Below are positions 16,962 through 25,592 of a stretch of DNA of 64,000 bases, in pieces. The stretch comes from Pseudomonas tolaasii NCPPB 2192 (lineage in GTDB: Bacteria; Pseudomonadota; Gammaproteobacteria; Pseudomonadales; Pseudomonadaceae). The stretch is taken from assembly GCF_002813445.1 (NCBI RefSeq), contig NZ_PHHD01000001.1, positions 682,001 to 746,000 of the forward strand, read 5' to 3'. Under the pieces are notes generated by a model, which did no database searches, had not been told where the DNA came from, and worked only from the letters and a program-made list of their open reading frames with translations. How positions within the stretch are numbered: the stretch's first letter is position 1; every line of letters starts with the position of its first letter. Both the position numbers and the translations under genes were made by a program.

Positions 16962-18278
16962 ATGAGCCAATGGCTCGATAGCATTACCGGCTGGCTGACC
17001 CTGAACCCCGAATGGCTGGCGGTGGCGGTATTTGTCGTCGCCTGCGTGGAATGCCTGGCGATTGCCGGGCTGATCGTGCCGGGCACGGTGTTGCTGTTTG
17101 CGATCGCCGCGCTCGCCGGCAGCGGCGCGTTGTCCTTGAGCGAAACCCTGTTGCTGGGCTTTGTCGGCGGGCTGGTCGGTGACGGCGTTTCCTACTATCT
17201 GGGCCGACATTTCCATCAGAACATCCGGCGTCTGCCGGGCTTGCGCCACCATCCTGAGTGGATGAACGGCGCGGAAACCTACTTCCACAAATACGGTATT
17301 GCCAGCTTGCTGGTAGGACGTTTCATCGGCCCATTGCGGCCCATGCTGCCGATGGTGGCCGGGATGTGCGACATGCCCTTCCCGCGCTTCGCCGCCGTCA
17401 GCATCGTGGCGGCGGCGGGTTGGTCGGTGGCGTATTTGCTGCCGGGCTGGGCTACTGGTGCCGCCTTCCGCCTGCCCTTGCCGGAAGGTTTCTGGCCGGA
17501 AGCCGCCATTGTCGCGGCCTGTTTGGCGGTGCTGTTGGGTTTGAGCTTGAACAGCAGCCTGCGCGGCCATCGTCGCGCCACCGTGTGGATCGGCTGTGGC
17601 AGCCTGGTCTTGCTGATCGCGCTGTTTATCGGTTACCCACATCTGAACGATTTCGACACCGGCCTGAGCGCGCTGGTGCAGGAGCACCGCAGCCCGTGGC
17701 TGGATGAGGTGATGGTGCGGATCACGCAATTGGGCGAATTCAAGAAGATGTTCTTCGCCAGCGCCGTGTTCACCGCGTTGTTGCTGCTGGCGCGCCAGTG
17801 GCGCCATGCCCTCTTCGTCGGCGCCACGTTGGCCGGCGCGGCGGTGATCAACACCGGCACCAAGCTGTTTTTCGCCCGTGACCGCCCGGAAATCCTCACC
17901 GACCCGCTGACCAGCTTCAGCATGCCCAGCGGCCACGCTTCCGGCGCATTTGCGTTTTTCCTGGCGCTGGCGGTGCTGGCGGGTCGCGGCCAACCTACCC
18001 GGTTGCGCCTGACCTGGATGCTGATGGGCTGCATTCCGGCGGCCTTCATCGCCCTGTCGCGGGTTTACCTCGGCGCCCACTGGCCTACGGACATCCTGGC
18101 GGGCACGCTGCTGGCGATGACGGTGTGTGCGTTCAGCCTCACCGCCATCCAGTACCGTACGCCGCTGCCGGCCATGTCGCAGAAAACCTGGTGGTTGCTG
18201 CTGCCGGCGCTGGTCGCGGTGCTGAGCTTTATCGCCCTCACCGGAACCTCCCACGCATTGTTGCGTTATGCCTATTAA
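16962..18278 (+). CDS. DedA membrane protein fused to PAP2 phosphatase
   Basis: A 438-residue polytopic membrane protein with two recognisable halves. Residues about 10-200 are a DedA/SNARE-associated domain, with GLIVPGTVLLFAIAALAGSG, FVGGLVGDGVSYYLGR and GRFIGPLRPMLPMVAGM. Residues about 220-430 are a PAP2 (type 2 phosphatidic acid phosphatase) domain with all three motifs: KLFFARDRPE, MPSGHASG and SRVYLGAHWPTDIL. DedA proteins are linked to lipid carrier flipping and PAP2 enzymes to dephosphorylation of lipid phosphates such as undecaprenyl diphosphate, so a joint role in lipid carrier turnover is inferred. The start at 16962 was chosen over 16923 as it gives the DedA N-terminus. Its TAA overlaps the opposite gene's TAA. 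Confidence 0.9.
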   Translation: MSQWLDSITGWLTLNPEWLAVAVFVVACVECLAIAGLIVPGTVLLFAIAALAGSGALSLSETLLLGFVGGLVGDGVSYYLGRHFHQNIRRLPGLRHHPEWMNGAETYFHKYGIASLLVGRFIGPLRPMLPMVAGMCDMPFPRFAAVSIVAAAGWSVAYLLPGWATGAAFRLPLPEGFWPEAAIVAACLAVLLGLSLNSSLRGHRRATVWIGCGSLVLLIALFIGYPHLNDFDTGLSALVQEHRSPWLDEVMVRITQLGEFKKMFFASAVFTALLLLARQWRHALFVGATLAGAAVINTGTKLFFARDRPEILTDPLTSFSMPSGHASGAFAFFLALAVLAGRGQPTRLRLTWMLMGCIPAAFIALSRVYLGAHWPTDILAGTLLAMTVCAFSLTAIQYRTPLPAMSQKTWWLLLPALVAVLSFIALTGTSHALLRYAY

Positions 18279-18865
18279 GTGAACAGTTCGCCCTGCAACT
18301 CGTCGAGCAACATCTGGATCGCATCCAGCCGTTGCTGCGGGTCGTCGAGTTGCAGCAGGTCTACCTTGTCGGCCTCGGTGAACGGCAACAGATACGCAAG
18401 CTGATTGCTCAGGGCCTGCTGCCCCTCGGCGTGGGTGCCCATGTCGAGCGAGGCGACCATCGGATGCTCGGCCAAAGCGTGGAGCAACGCCAGCAGGTCA
18501 GCGTCCTCGTCTTCCAGCGCCTGGTCCGGCAATTCTTCCAGCCATTGCACGTCGGCCACCAGCAACTGGTCTTTCTGCACCCCGGCGTCGCGCACACGAA
18601 AGCGCCGCCCGCCCTCGACGCGAATCCCCAACAGGCCGTTGTCTTGCTGTTTGAAGTCGCGAATCAGCGCTTCACAGCCGATCAACGCGTAGCCGTCCGG
18701 GGCCATGCCCACTTCCTTGCCGTCGAGGATGCACACCACGCCGAAGCTTTCGCCCTTTTTCATGCAGCGGCTGATCATGTCCAGGTAACGCGCCTCGAAC
18801 AGTTGCAAGTCGAGGGTGCAGCCAGGGAACAGCACGGTGTTGAGCGGGAACAGCGCCAGACTCAT
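18275..18865 (-). CDS. Lon N-terminal-like (LON substrate-binding) domain protein
   Basis: A 196-residue stand-alone LON substrate-binding domain without the ATPase or protease parts. The N-terminus MSLALFPLNTVLFPGCTLDLQ and the stretch LFEARYLDMISRCMKKGESF are diagnostic of the family, followed by an acidic helical half (LPDQALEDEDADLLALLHAL). Members are common in proteobacteria but their job is not known; binding of protein or peptide is guessed from the Lon domain. An upstream in-frame extension exists, but the ATG at 18865 gives the family start. It follows lrgB on the same strand by 23 bases and its stop overlaps the convergent gene's stop in TTAA. Confidence 0.88.
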   Translation of the reverse strand: MSLALFPLNTVLFPGCTLDLQLFEARYLDMISRCMKKGESFGVVCILDGKEVGMAPDGYALIGCEALIRDFKQQDNGLLGIRVEGGRRFRVRDAGVQKDQLLVADVQWLEELPDQALEDEDADLLALLHALAEHPMVASLDMGTHAEGQQALSNQLAYLLPFTEADKVDLLQLDDPQQRLDAIQMLLDELQGELFT

Positions 18866-18888
18866 AAAGGTTTCCTTCACACCCGGGT

Positions 18889-19605
18889 TTAAACAATCAC
18901 CGACACGGCCAGCGGCAGGAACACTGCCGTGGCCACGCCCATCAGACTCATGGCCAGCGCCGCAAAGGCACCGCATTCTTCACTCTCTTGCAAGGCCACC
19001 GAGGTGCCGACGGCATGGGCGGTCATGCCCAGGGCCATGCCGCGTGCTTCGGGGCTGCGCACGCCCAGGCGTGACAGGTACGCCGGGCCGATCATCGCGC
19101 CGATCACGCCGGTGATCAGCACAAACACCGCCGCCAGCGCCGCCACGCCGCCAATCTGCTCGGCCACCAGCATGGCAATCGGCGAGGTGACCGACTTGGG
19201 CGCCATGGTCATCAACATCATGTGTTCGGCGCCAAACCACCAGCCCAACAGCACACACAGGCCGGTCGCCAGCACCCCGCCTATCACCAGCGTAGTAAAA
19301 ATCGGCCAGAACAATTGGCGAATGCGCCGCAGGTTCAAATACAGCGGCACGGCCAGCGCGACAGTCGCGGGGCCGAGCAGGATGCCCATGATTTCGGTGC
19401 TTTTGCGGTATTCGACGTAGGTCAACCCGCAACTGACCAGCACGCCGATCACCAGCAGCATGGACACCAGCACCGGCTGCAGGAAGATCCAGCGGGTTTT
19501 CTCGAAGGCCGCCAGCACCAGCTGATAGGCGCCGAGGGTGATACCGATGCCGAACAGGGGATGATGAATCACGGCAGCCCAGGCGCCTTGCCAGTCAAAG
19601 GTCAT
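18889..19605 (-). CDS. LrgB/CidB family membrane protein
   Basis: A 238-residue protein with about seven membrane segments. The LrgB signatures LLGPATVALAVPLYLN, PKSVTSPIAMLVAEQIGG and GMALGMTAHAVGTSVALQ are clear. LrgB works with the small LrgA-type partner encoded just upstream (19602-19955, 4-base overlap). The pair has been linked to holin-like control of murein hydrolases and to export of small organic acids; which holds here cannot be told. Length is typical. Confidence 0.92.
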   Translation of the reverse strand: MTFDWQGAWAAVIHHPLFGIGITLGAYQLVLAAFEKTRWIFLQPVLVSMLLVIGVLVSCGLTYVEYRKSTEIMGILLGPATVALAVPLYLNLRRIRQLFWPIFTTLVIGGVLATGLCVLLGWWFGAEHMMLMTMAPKSVTSPIAMLVAEQIGGVAALAAVFVLITGVIGAMIGPAYLSRLGVRSPEARGMALGMTAHAVGTSVALQESEECGAFAALAMSLMGVATAVFLPLAVSVIV

Positions 19606-19955
19606 TGGTCCTTTTCCTTGCGCTTGACCATCTGCTGCATCAGCACGCCGACAAAGCCCATGGCAATCACCAGCGACAACACAAGCGCGCCGACGATGGC
19701 CCAGAAATCCGCCGCGATGTCTTTTGCGTACACCATCACCCCCACCGCTGGCGGCACCAGCAGCAACGGCAAGTAACGCAATAAACTGCTCGCGGCCAAA
19801 CTCAGGGGCTCGCCGACTTCACCGCGCCAGATCAGAAAACCCAGCATCAGCAGCAGGCCGATGATCGGCCCCGGCAGCATCGGCAACAGCAAATGGTTGA
19901 TCGCGGTGCCGATCAATTGAAACAGCACCAGCCATGTCAGGCCCCGTAACAGCAT
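19602..19955 (-). CDS. LrgA/CidA family holin-like protein
   Basis: A 117-residue membrane protein with four hydrophobic segments, including INHLLLPMLPGPIIGLLLML-like sequence typical of the family. It overlaps the LrgB-type gene by 4 bases, and the two form one transcription unit going left. The upstream divergent gap to the MaoC gene (19956-20114) should carry the promoters of both units. Confidence 0.9.
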   Translation of the reverse strand: MLLRGLTWLVLFQLIGTAINHLLLPMLPGPIIGLLLMLGFLIWRGEVGEPLSLAASSLLRYLPLLLVPPAVGVMVYAKDIAADFWAIVGALVLSLVIAMGFVGVLMQQMVKRKEKDQ

Positions 19956-20114
19956 CCGTTGTTTCCCCTTGAAAGCTCGCCCGCATTATACGCACGCCCA
20001 CCCTATGCTCCGGCATTCGCCAAAAGCATGGTGGGTTGACCGGGCCAGTTGCCCGTGATGATCTACCATGGATTTCGCACACCTATAAAAACCGATGAAC
20101 CAAGGAGAGTCGCA

Positions 20115-20570
20115 ATGCCCTATGTACCTGTAGCGCAGCTCAAAGATTATGTCGGCAAGGAACTGGGACGTTCCGAATGGCTCACCATCGACCAGGCGCG
20201 TATCAACCTGTTCGCAGAAGCCACCGGTGATCATCAGTTCATCCACGTCGACCCGGTCAAGGCCGCGCAAACACCGTTCGGCAGCACCATCGCCCACGGC
20301 TTTCTGTCGCTGTCACTGATGCCCAAGCTGATGGAGGACATCCTGATCATGCCCGAAGGCCTGAAGATGGCGGTCAACTATGGCCTGGACAGCGTGCGGT
20401 TTATCCAGCCGGTGAAAGTCAATTCCAGGGTGCGCCTGAACGTCACCCTCACCGACGTCACCGAGAAAAAACCTGGCCAATGGCTATTTAAGGCCACCGC
20501 CACCCTGGAAATCGACGGCCAGGAAAAACCTGCTTACATCGCCGAGTCGTTGTCACTCTGCTTCGTGTAA
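20115..20570 (+). CDS. MaoC-like hotdog dehydratase
   Basis: A 151-residue single-hotdog protein. The R-hydratase-like motif is FAEATGDHQFIHVDPVKA, with the expected Asp and His of the active site, followed by FGSTIAHGFLSLSLMPKL. Such enzymes hydrate trans-2-enoyl thioesters; the natural substrate is not evident here. The start at 20115 follows a good AAGGAG ribosome site; an earlier in-frame start at 20049 lacks one. It is divergent from lrgA and is followed by a lipoprotein gene 105 bases on. Confidence 0.9.
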   Translation: MPYVPVAQLKDYVGKELGRSEWLTIDQARINLFAEATGDHQFIHVDPVKAAQTPFGSTIAHGFLSLSLMPKLMEDILIMPEGLKMAVNYGLDSVRFIQPVKVNSRVRLNVTLTDVTEKKPGQWLFKATATLEIDGQEKPAYIAESLSLCFV

Positions 20571-20675
20571 GGCCGTGCCTGTGGTGAGGCGATAAACCTT
20601 GCCACAGTGTATGTAAATTTATGTATGAATCTCGCAGCTGCGGCATACTCGGCGCTCAATTATCCGGATCCCGCT

Positions 20676-22394
20676 ATGCGCCCACTCGCTCCCCTTGCCC
20701 TTGCCCTGTTGCTCACCGCTTGCGGAGACGGCGAATCGCTGTTGCCGCCCGATGCGCGCCTGCCCGACGGCGGCCGTTACCGGGGCGATGTGGTCAATGG
20801 TTTGCTGCAAGGCCAGGGCCGGGTGGACTACCCCAACGGCAGTTGGTACGCCGGCCAGTTCGACAAGGGCCAGTGGCACGGCCAGGGCGAATGGCACGGC
20901 AGTAACGGCGAGGTCTACAAAGGGCAGTTCCAGCAAGGCCTGTTCGACGGCCAGGGCAGCCTGACCACGGCGGGCAGCAGCTACGTCGGCGGCTTCAAGA
21001 ATGGCCGGCGCAACGGCGAAGGTACCCTCAAAGAGGGGCAAATGACTTACCGCGGTGAATTCAAGGACGACCAGTACTCCGGCCTGGGTCGCCTGGAATT
21101 GGCCGACGGCAGCCAATATCAAGGCCAGTTCGCCCACGGCAAGCCCAATGGCGAAGGCCAGCGCAACGACGACAGCGGCAACCAGTTCAGCGGCCACTTT
21201 GTGGATGGACAGCTCGAAGGCAACGGCACGTTCAACAGCGCCGACGGCGACATCTATGTCGGCCAGTTCAAGCAGAACCAGCTCAACGGCAAGGGCCGCT
21301 ACGAGAACGCCGACGGCGACGTGTGGATCGGCCAGTTCAAGGAAGGCGCGCTGAGCGGCAAAGGCGAGTTGATCGGCATTGACGGCAGCCATTATGTCGG
21401 CCAGTTCAGCGAGTGGCGCTTCAGTGGCGAAGGCCGCCTGAACCTCACCGATGGCAGCTTCTACATCGGCGGTTTCGACAGCGACAGCTATCAGGGCAAA
21501 GGCACCCTGGTGCTGACCGACGGCACCGTACAGGCCGGCACCTGGGTCAACGGCCTGCGCGTGCGTGACGCCGACGGCAAGCTGCTGCCCGACCCGCTGG
21601 AAACCGGAATACTGGCACAGGGCCGCTTGCTCGACGCAGCACTGGCCGCCGTGCCCGCCTCCACCCCCGCCGTCGAGCTGTACACCCTGGTGCTGGCCGG
21701 CGATGGCAAACAAAGTGTGTTCCTGCGCGAAGCCGATTACGTCAGCAACATGCTCGCCACCCGCTTCGGCGCGCGCGGGCAGATTCGTCTGGTCAACCAC
21801 CGCGACCATATCGCCGACCGCCCGCTGGCCACTCGCGAAAGCCTGCGCCGCGCGGTACAAACCCTGGCCGAGCGTACCGGCCCGGAAGACCTGGTGTTTA
21901 TCTACCTGACCAGCCACGGCACCCACGAACACGAGCTGGTACTCGACCAGCCGCGCATGGAGCTGGCCGACCTGCCGGCCGATGAGTTGGCGAACGTGCT
22001 TGCCCCGTTGAAGAACCGCGACAAGATCATCGTGATATCGGCCTGCTACTCGGGCGGTTTTATCCCGGCGTTGAAAGATGAGCGCACGCTGATCATGACC
22101 GCCTCCCGTGCCGATCGCGTGTCTTTCGGCTGCTCCGAGGAAGCGGACTTCACCTACTTCGGCGACGCTCTTTTCGCACAAGCCTTCAACCAGACCGACG
22201 ATTTGCAACAAGCCTTCAAACTGGCTCAGGTACACGTGGCCGAGCGCGAACAGGCGGACAACTTCGAAGCCTCCGAACCGCAAATCTGGGCCCCCAAAGG
22301 CGTGATCGCCCATTGGCAATTATTACGAAAACAGCAGGCACGAAAGGCGCTCGAAAGCGTCTCTATGAATAGCAAGGAAGCCAAAGGCAACTAA
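20676..22394 (+). CDS. Lipoprotein with MORN repeats and C13 (legumain/caspase-like) peptidase domain
   Basis: A 572-residue predicted lipoprotein; the lipobox is LLLTAC with Cys17. Residues about 32-300 hold 11 MORN repeats plus a partial twelfth, each of the form YxGQFxxGxxxGxG about 23 residues apart. Residues about 340-545 form a C13-type cysteine peptidase domain, with the His in YLTSHGTHEHEL and the Cys in IVISACYSGGFIPAL in the usual order and spacing. MORN repeats bind lipids or proteins in other systems, so a membrane-attached peptidase is inferred. The substrate is unknown. The ATG at 20676 gives the signal peptide directly. A short polar tail (MNSKEAKGN) ends the protein. Confidence 0.88.
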   Translation: MRPLAPLALALLLTACGDGESLLPPDARLPDGGRYRGDVVNGLLQGQGRVDYPNGSWYAGQFDKGQWHGQGEWHGSNGEVYKGQFQQGLFDGQGSLTTAGSSYVGGFKNGRRNGEGTLKEGQMTYRGEFKDDQYSGLGRLELADGSQYQGQFAHGKPNGEGQRNDDSGNQFSGHFVDGQLEGNGTFNSADGDIYVGQFKQNQLNGKGRYENADGDVWIGQFKEGALSGKGELIGIDGSHYVGQFSEWRFSGEGRLNLTDGSFYIGGFDSDSYQGKGTLVLTDGTVQAGTWVNGLRVRDADGKLLPDPLETGILAQGRLLDAALAAVPASTPAVELYTLVLAGDGKQSVFLREADYVSNMLATRFGARGQIRLVNHRDHIADRPLATRESLRRAVQTLAERTGPEDLVFIYLTSHGTHEHELVLDQPRMELADLPADELANVLAPLKNRDKIIVISACYSGGFIPALKDERTLIMTASRADRVSFGCSEEADFTYFGDALFAQAFNQTDDLQQAFKLAQVHVAEREQADNFEASEPQIWAPKGVIAHWQLLRKQQARKALESVSMNSKEAKGN

Positions 22395-22423
22395 GCTGTA
22401 ACGTGTAACAAGGGGGAAACACC

Positions 22424-23068
22424 ATGTACCTGACGCCTCAACATATCCTGCTCGCCGGCGCCTCTGGCCTGACCGGCGAGCACCTGCTCGACCGCCTGCT
22501 CAACGAACCCACCGTCACCCGCGTACTGGCACCGAGCCGCAAGCCGCTGGCCGAACACCCGCATCTGGAGAACCCGGTGGGCAGTGACCCGGCGGTGATC
22601 CTGCCGCAGTTGAGCGGCCAGGTGGATATCGCCTTCTGCTGCCTGGGCACCACGATCAAGCAGGCCGGTTCCGAAGCTGCGTTTCGCGCCGTCGACTTGG
22701 ACCTGGTCGTGGCTTTCGCCAAGCGCGCGCGGGAAATGGGCGCGCGGCACCTGATCGTGATCAGCGCCATTGGTGCTGACCCGAAATCCTCCGTCTTTTA
22801 CAGCCGCGTCAAAGGCGAAATGGAACTGGCGCTGAGGGCTCAGGACTGGCCGCAACTGACCATCGTGCGGCCTTCGTTGCTGCTGGGAGAGCGCCTGGAA
22901 ACACGCTTGGCCGAGAAGATCGCCGGGCCGCTGTCGCGCCTGATTCCGGGCAAATACCACGGCATCGAAGTGTGCGAACTGGCCCGCGCAATGTGGCGCC
23001 TGGCGCTGGAAGAACAGGATGGGGTGCGGGTGGTGGAGTCGGATGAGCTTCGCAAGCTCGGCAAGTAA
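22424..23068 (+). CDS. NAD(P)-binding Rossmann-fold oxidoreductase (atypical SDR)
   Basis: A 214-residue protein with the nucleotide-binding start ILLAGASGLTGEHLLDRLL and the segment ARHLIVISAIGADPKSSVFYSRVKGEMELAL-type typical of the HTATIP2/YbjT-like atypical SDR group. The S-x-Y-x3-K pattern (SVFYSRVKGEME) is in place. Such proteins are mostly of unknown substrate. A GGGGGAA ribosome site lies 7 bases upstream. It follows the MORN peptidase gene by 29 bases, so both may be co-transcribed. Confidence 0.85.
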   Translation: MYLTPQHILLAGASGLTGEHLLDRLLNEPTVTRVLAPSRKPLAEHPHLENPVGSDPAVILPQLSGQVDIAFCCLGTTIKQAGSEAAFRAVDLDLVVAFAKRAREMGARHLIVISAIGADPKSSVFYSRVKGEMELALRAQDWPQLTIVRPSLLLGERLETRLAEKIAGPLSRLIPGKYHGIEVCELARAMWRLALEEQDGVRVVESDELRKLGK

Positions 23069-23092
23069 TTCTGCTGCGTCGGGTCTGGCGTC

Positions 23093-23158
23093 ATCGCAGG
23101 CAAGCCAGCTCCCACAGGGGAACGCATTCCAAAGGTGGGAGCTGGCTTGCCTGCGATG
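23093..23158. repeat. REP pair (REPIN)
   Basis: ATCGCAGGCAAGCCAGCTCC and GGAGCTGGCTTGCCTGCGAT face each other over a 20-base spacer, between convergent genes. Confidence 0.88.
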
Positions 23159-23181
23159 GGGCCGGCTGAGGCGCTATAGAT

Positions 23182-23469
23182 CTACAGACCGCCTGTTGCG
23201 TTAAACCCAACCCCCAACACCGTCAGCGCCGACAATGGCAGCAACAAGGTGTCGAGCAGCGCACTGGCCGGCAGGTCGACATGGGGATAGCTCGGCGCCT
23301 CGGCACCGAACCTGTCCTTTGCACAACACCCGCCATTGATCGCATACAAATCCAGACGCGTACCGGCATACACCACCGGCGCACCGGGTTGTGCGGCGTC
23401 CAGGGTACGCGCCGTGGCGCAACCCGCCAGTTGCAGCGCCAACAGCACCAGCAGCGCCTTACTCATCAC
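23182..23469 (-). CDS. YceK/YidQ family lipoprotein
   Basis: A 95-residue small lipoprotein; lipobox LQLAGC gives Cys17. The motif YAGTRLDLYAINGGCC, followed by the hydrophobic LDTLLLPLSALTVLG, is the pattern of the YceK/YidQ family, whose function is unknown. It starts 11 bases inside the end of ubiX, so its translation is probably coupled to ubiX. A second Met directly after the first (23466) is an equally good start. Confidence 0.85.
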   Translation of the reverse strand: MMSKALLVLLALQLAGCATARTLDAAQPGAPVVYAGTRLDLYAINGGCCAKDRFGAEAPSYPHVDLPASALLDTLLLPLSALTVLGVGFNATGGL

Positions 23470-24088
23470 TGCTCAAATGGTGCTCGCCCCAACGCGGCAG
23501 CATGTCCTGAGGAATGTTCAGCAGGTTGAGAATCCGCGCCACCACAAAGTCCACCAGGTCATCGATGGTCTGCGGCTGGTGATAGAAGCCCGGCGACGCC
23601 GGCAGGATGGTCACGCCCATGTTCGACAACTTGAGCATGTGCTCCAGATGAATGCTCGAATACGGCGCCTCGCGAGGCACCAGAATCAACTGGCGGCGCT
23701 CTTTCAAGGTCACGTCCGCAGCGCGCTCGATCAGGTTATTGCAGGCCCCGGTGGCAATCGCCGACAAGGTACCGGTGGAACACGGCACCACCACCATCGC
23801 CGCCGGCGCGCCGGAGCCGGAAGCCACCGGTGACATCCAGTCCTCTTTGCCATAGACCCGAATCTGCCCCGCCGCCGCACCGGTGTATTCAGTGAGGAAA
23901 GCCTGCATGGTCTGCACCTTGGCAGGCAGCGCGACGTCGGTCTCGGTCGCCAGCACCAGTTGCGCCGCCTTGGAAATCAGGAAGTGCACCTCGCGGTCTT
24001 CGCGCACTAGGCAGTCGAGCAGGCGCAGGCCATACGGCGCGCCGGACGCGCCGGTCATCGCCAGGGTGACGCGTTCCGGGCCACTCAT
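23459..24088 (-). CDS. ubiX: Flavin prenyltransferase UbiX
   Basis: A 209-residue flavoprotein that makes prenylated FMN for the decarboxylase UbiD in ubiquinone synthesis. Seen motifs are MTGASGAPYGLRLLDCL, VVVPCSTGTLSAIATGACNNL (the loop that holds phosphate and FMN), LILVPREAPYSSIHLEHML and ILPASPGFYHQPQTIDDLVD. The ATG at 24088 overlaps the mpl stop by 4 bases and gives the normal N-terminus; longer in-frame extension is not needed. The order mpl-ubiX is common in pseudomonads. Confidence 0.95.
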   Translation of the reverse strand: MSGPERVTLAMTGASGAPYGLRLLDCLVREDREVHFLISKAAQLVLATETDVALPAKVQTMQAFLTEYTGAAAGQIRVYGKEDWMSPVASGSGAPAAMVVVPCSTGTLSAIATGACNNLIERAADVTLKERRQLILVPREAPYSSIHLEHMLKLSNMGVTILPASPGFYHQPQTIDDLVDFVVARILNLLNIPQDMLPRWGEHHLSSDE

Positions 24089-25434
24089 TTCAGAGCCTCG
24101 GCCAACTTGCCATGCAGCCCGCCGAAGCCGCCGTTGCTCATGACGACTACGTGAGTGCCTGGCTTGGCGTGTTGTTTGACGAATTCGATGATGCCTTCGA
24201 TGGAATCGCACACCGTTGATGGCACCGTGCACAACGCCGCAATTGCGGGTAGATCCCAACCGAGGTTGGCGGGCGCGTACCACACCACCTGGTCGGCATC
24301 ATTGACGCTTTCAGGCAGGCCATCGCGGTGCGCACCGAGCTTCATCGAGTTGGAGCGCGGCTCGACAATCGCAATGATCGGCGCATCGCCGACGCGTTTG
24401 CGCAGGCCATCCAGCGTTGTGGCGATGGCCGTCGGGTGGTGGGCAAAGTCGTCGTAGATGGTAATCCCGTTGACGTCGGCGACTTTTTCCATGCGGCGCT
24501 TCACACTTTTGAATGCGCTCAACGCCGCGATGCCCATCGATGGCACCACCCCAACATGCCGCGCGGCCGCCAGGGTTACCAAAGCGTTGGCGACATTGTG
24601 CTGGCCGGTCATGCCCCAATCGACGATGCCTTGCGGCTCGCCTTCGAACAACACTTCAAACCGGGAACCGTCTTCGCTGAGCAGCTTGACCTGCCATTGC
24701 CCGCCCGCGCCGGTGGTTTGCACCGGCGTCCAGCAGCCCATCTCGATCACACGCTGCAAGGCCGGCTCGGTGGTCGGGTGAATCACCAGGCCTTCGCTCG
24801 GAATGGTGCGTACCAGGTGATGGAATTGACGCTCGATGGCTGGCAGGTCGGGGAAGATATCCGCATGATCGTACTCAAGGTTGTTCAGGATCGCCGTGCG
24901 CGGACGGTAGTGAACGAACTTGGAGCGCTTGTCGAAGAACGCGCTGTCGTATTCGTCGGCCTCAATCACGAAGAACGGCGTATCGCCCAAACGTGCCGAT
25001 ACCGAGAAATTCTGCGGCACGCCGCCAATCAGAAAACCCGGGCTCATGCCTGCATGCTCCAGCACCCAGGCGAGCATGCTGCTGGTGGTGGTCTTGCCAT
25101 GGGTGCCGGCGACGGCCAGTACCCAGCGGCCTTGCAGCACATGATCCGCCAGCCACTGCGGGCCGGACACATAAGGCAAACCTTTATTGAGCACGTACTC
25201 GACCGCCGGGTTGCCCCGGGACATGGCGTTGCCGATCACCACCAGGTCTGGCGCAGGGTCGAATTGCGAGGGGTCGTAGCCTTGGGTCAACTCAATGCCC
25301 TGGGCTTGCAGTTGTGTGCTCATGGGCGGGTAGACATTGGCGTCGGAACCCGTGACGTGATGGCCCAGCTCCTTGGCCAGAACCGCCATCGAGCCCATGA
25401 AAGTGCCGCAAATACCGAGAATATGAATGTGCAT
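24085..25434 (-). CDS. mpl: UDP-MurNAc:tripeptide ligase Mpl (murein recycling)
   Basis: A 449-residue Mur-ligase family enzyme. It joins the recycled tripeptide L-Ala-D-Glu-mDAP to UDP-MurNAc. The N-terminus MHIHILGICGTFMGSMAVLA is the Mpl signature, the ATP site is VAGTHGKTTTSSMLAWVLE, and the C-terminal ligase domain has YDDFAHHPTAIATTLDGLR. The start at 25434 was chosen over one at 25488 because of this N-terminus. It acts after LdcA (3464-4381) in the same recycling route. It overlaps ubiX by 4 bases. Confidence 0.96.
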   Translation of the reverse strand: MHIHILGICGTFMGSMAVLAKELGHHVTGSDANVYPPMSTQLQAQGIELTQGYDPSQFDPAPDLVVIGNAMSRGNPAVEYVLNKGLPYVSGPQWLADHVLQGRWVLAVAGTHGKTTTSSMLAWVLEHAGMSPGFLIGGVPQNFSVSARLGDTPFFVIEADEYDSAFFDKRSKFVHYRPRTAILNNLEYDHADIFPDLPAIERQFHHLVRTIPSEGLVIHPTTEPALQRVIEMGCWTPVQTTGAGGQWQVKLLSEDGSRFEVLFEGEPQGIVDWGMTGQHNVANALVTLAAARHVGVVPSMGIAALSAFKSVKRRMEKVADVNGITIYDDFAHHPTAIATTLDGLRKRVGDAPIIAIVEPRSNSMKLGAHRDGLPESVNDADQVVWYAPANLGWDLPAIAALCTVPSTVCDSIEGIIEFVKQHAKPGTHVVVMSNGGFGGLHGKLAEALK

Positions 25435-25502
25435 AGTCGACCTCGTAAAACATCGAGGCAGGTTAGCGCAGGGAGGGGGAAATCGCACTCTTTATGCAGC
25501 CG

Positions 25503-25542
25503 GTGGCCGAGCGGCGTGCACCGGTGCATGCCGTTCGGCCAC
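25503..25542. repeat. 40-base near-perfect inverted repeat
   Basis: GTGGCCGAGCGGC (25503-25515) pairs with GCCGTTCGGCCAC (25530-25542), one pair being G-U, and the centre holds the palindrome TGCACCGGTGCA. There is no T-run on either side. It lies between the mpl start and the end of the 1085-residue gene and may be that gene's 3' hairpin. Confidence 0.7.
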
Positions 25543-25592
25543 GGGTGTGTCAGGCCTTGGATGATCGCCTCCCTTCCAACAGCCTTGCTCAC

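Noticed and set aside
25503..25542. tRNA-like start GTGGCCGAGCGGC
   Set aside because: It resembles the D arm of Ser/Leu tRNAs, but no acceptor stem, anticodon arm or CCA end follows; it is one arm of a simple hairpin.
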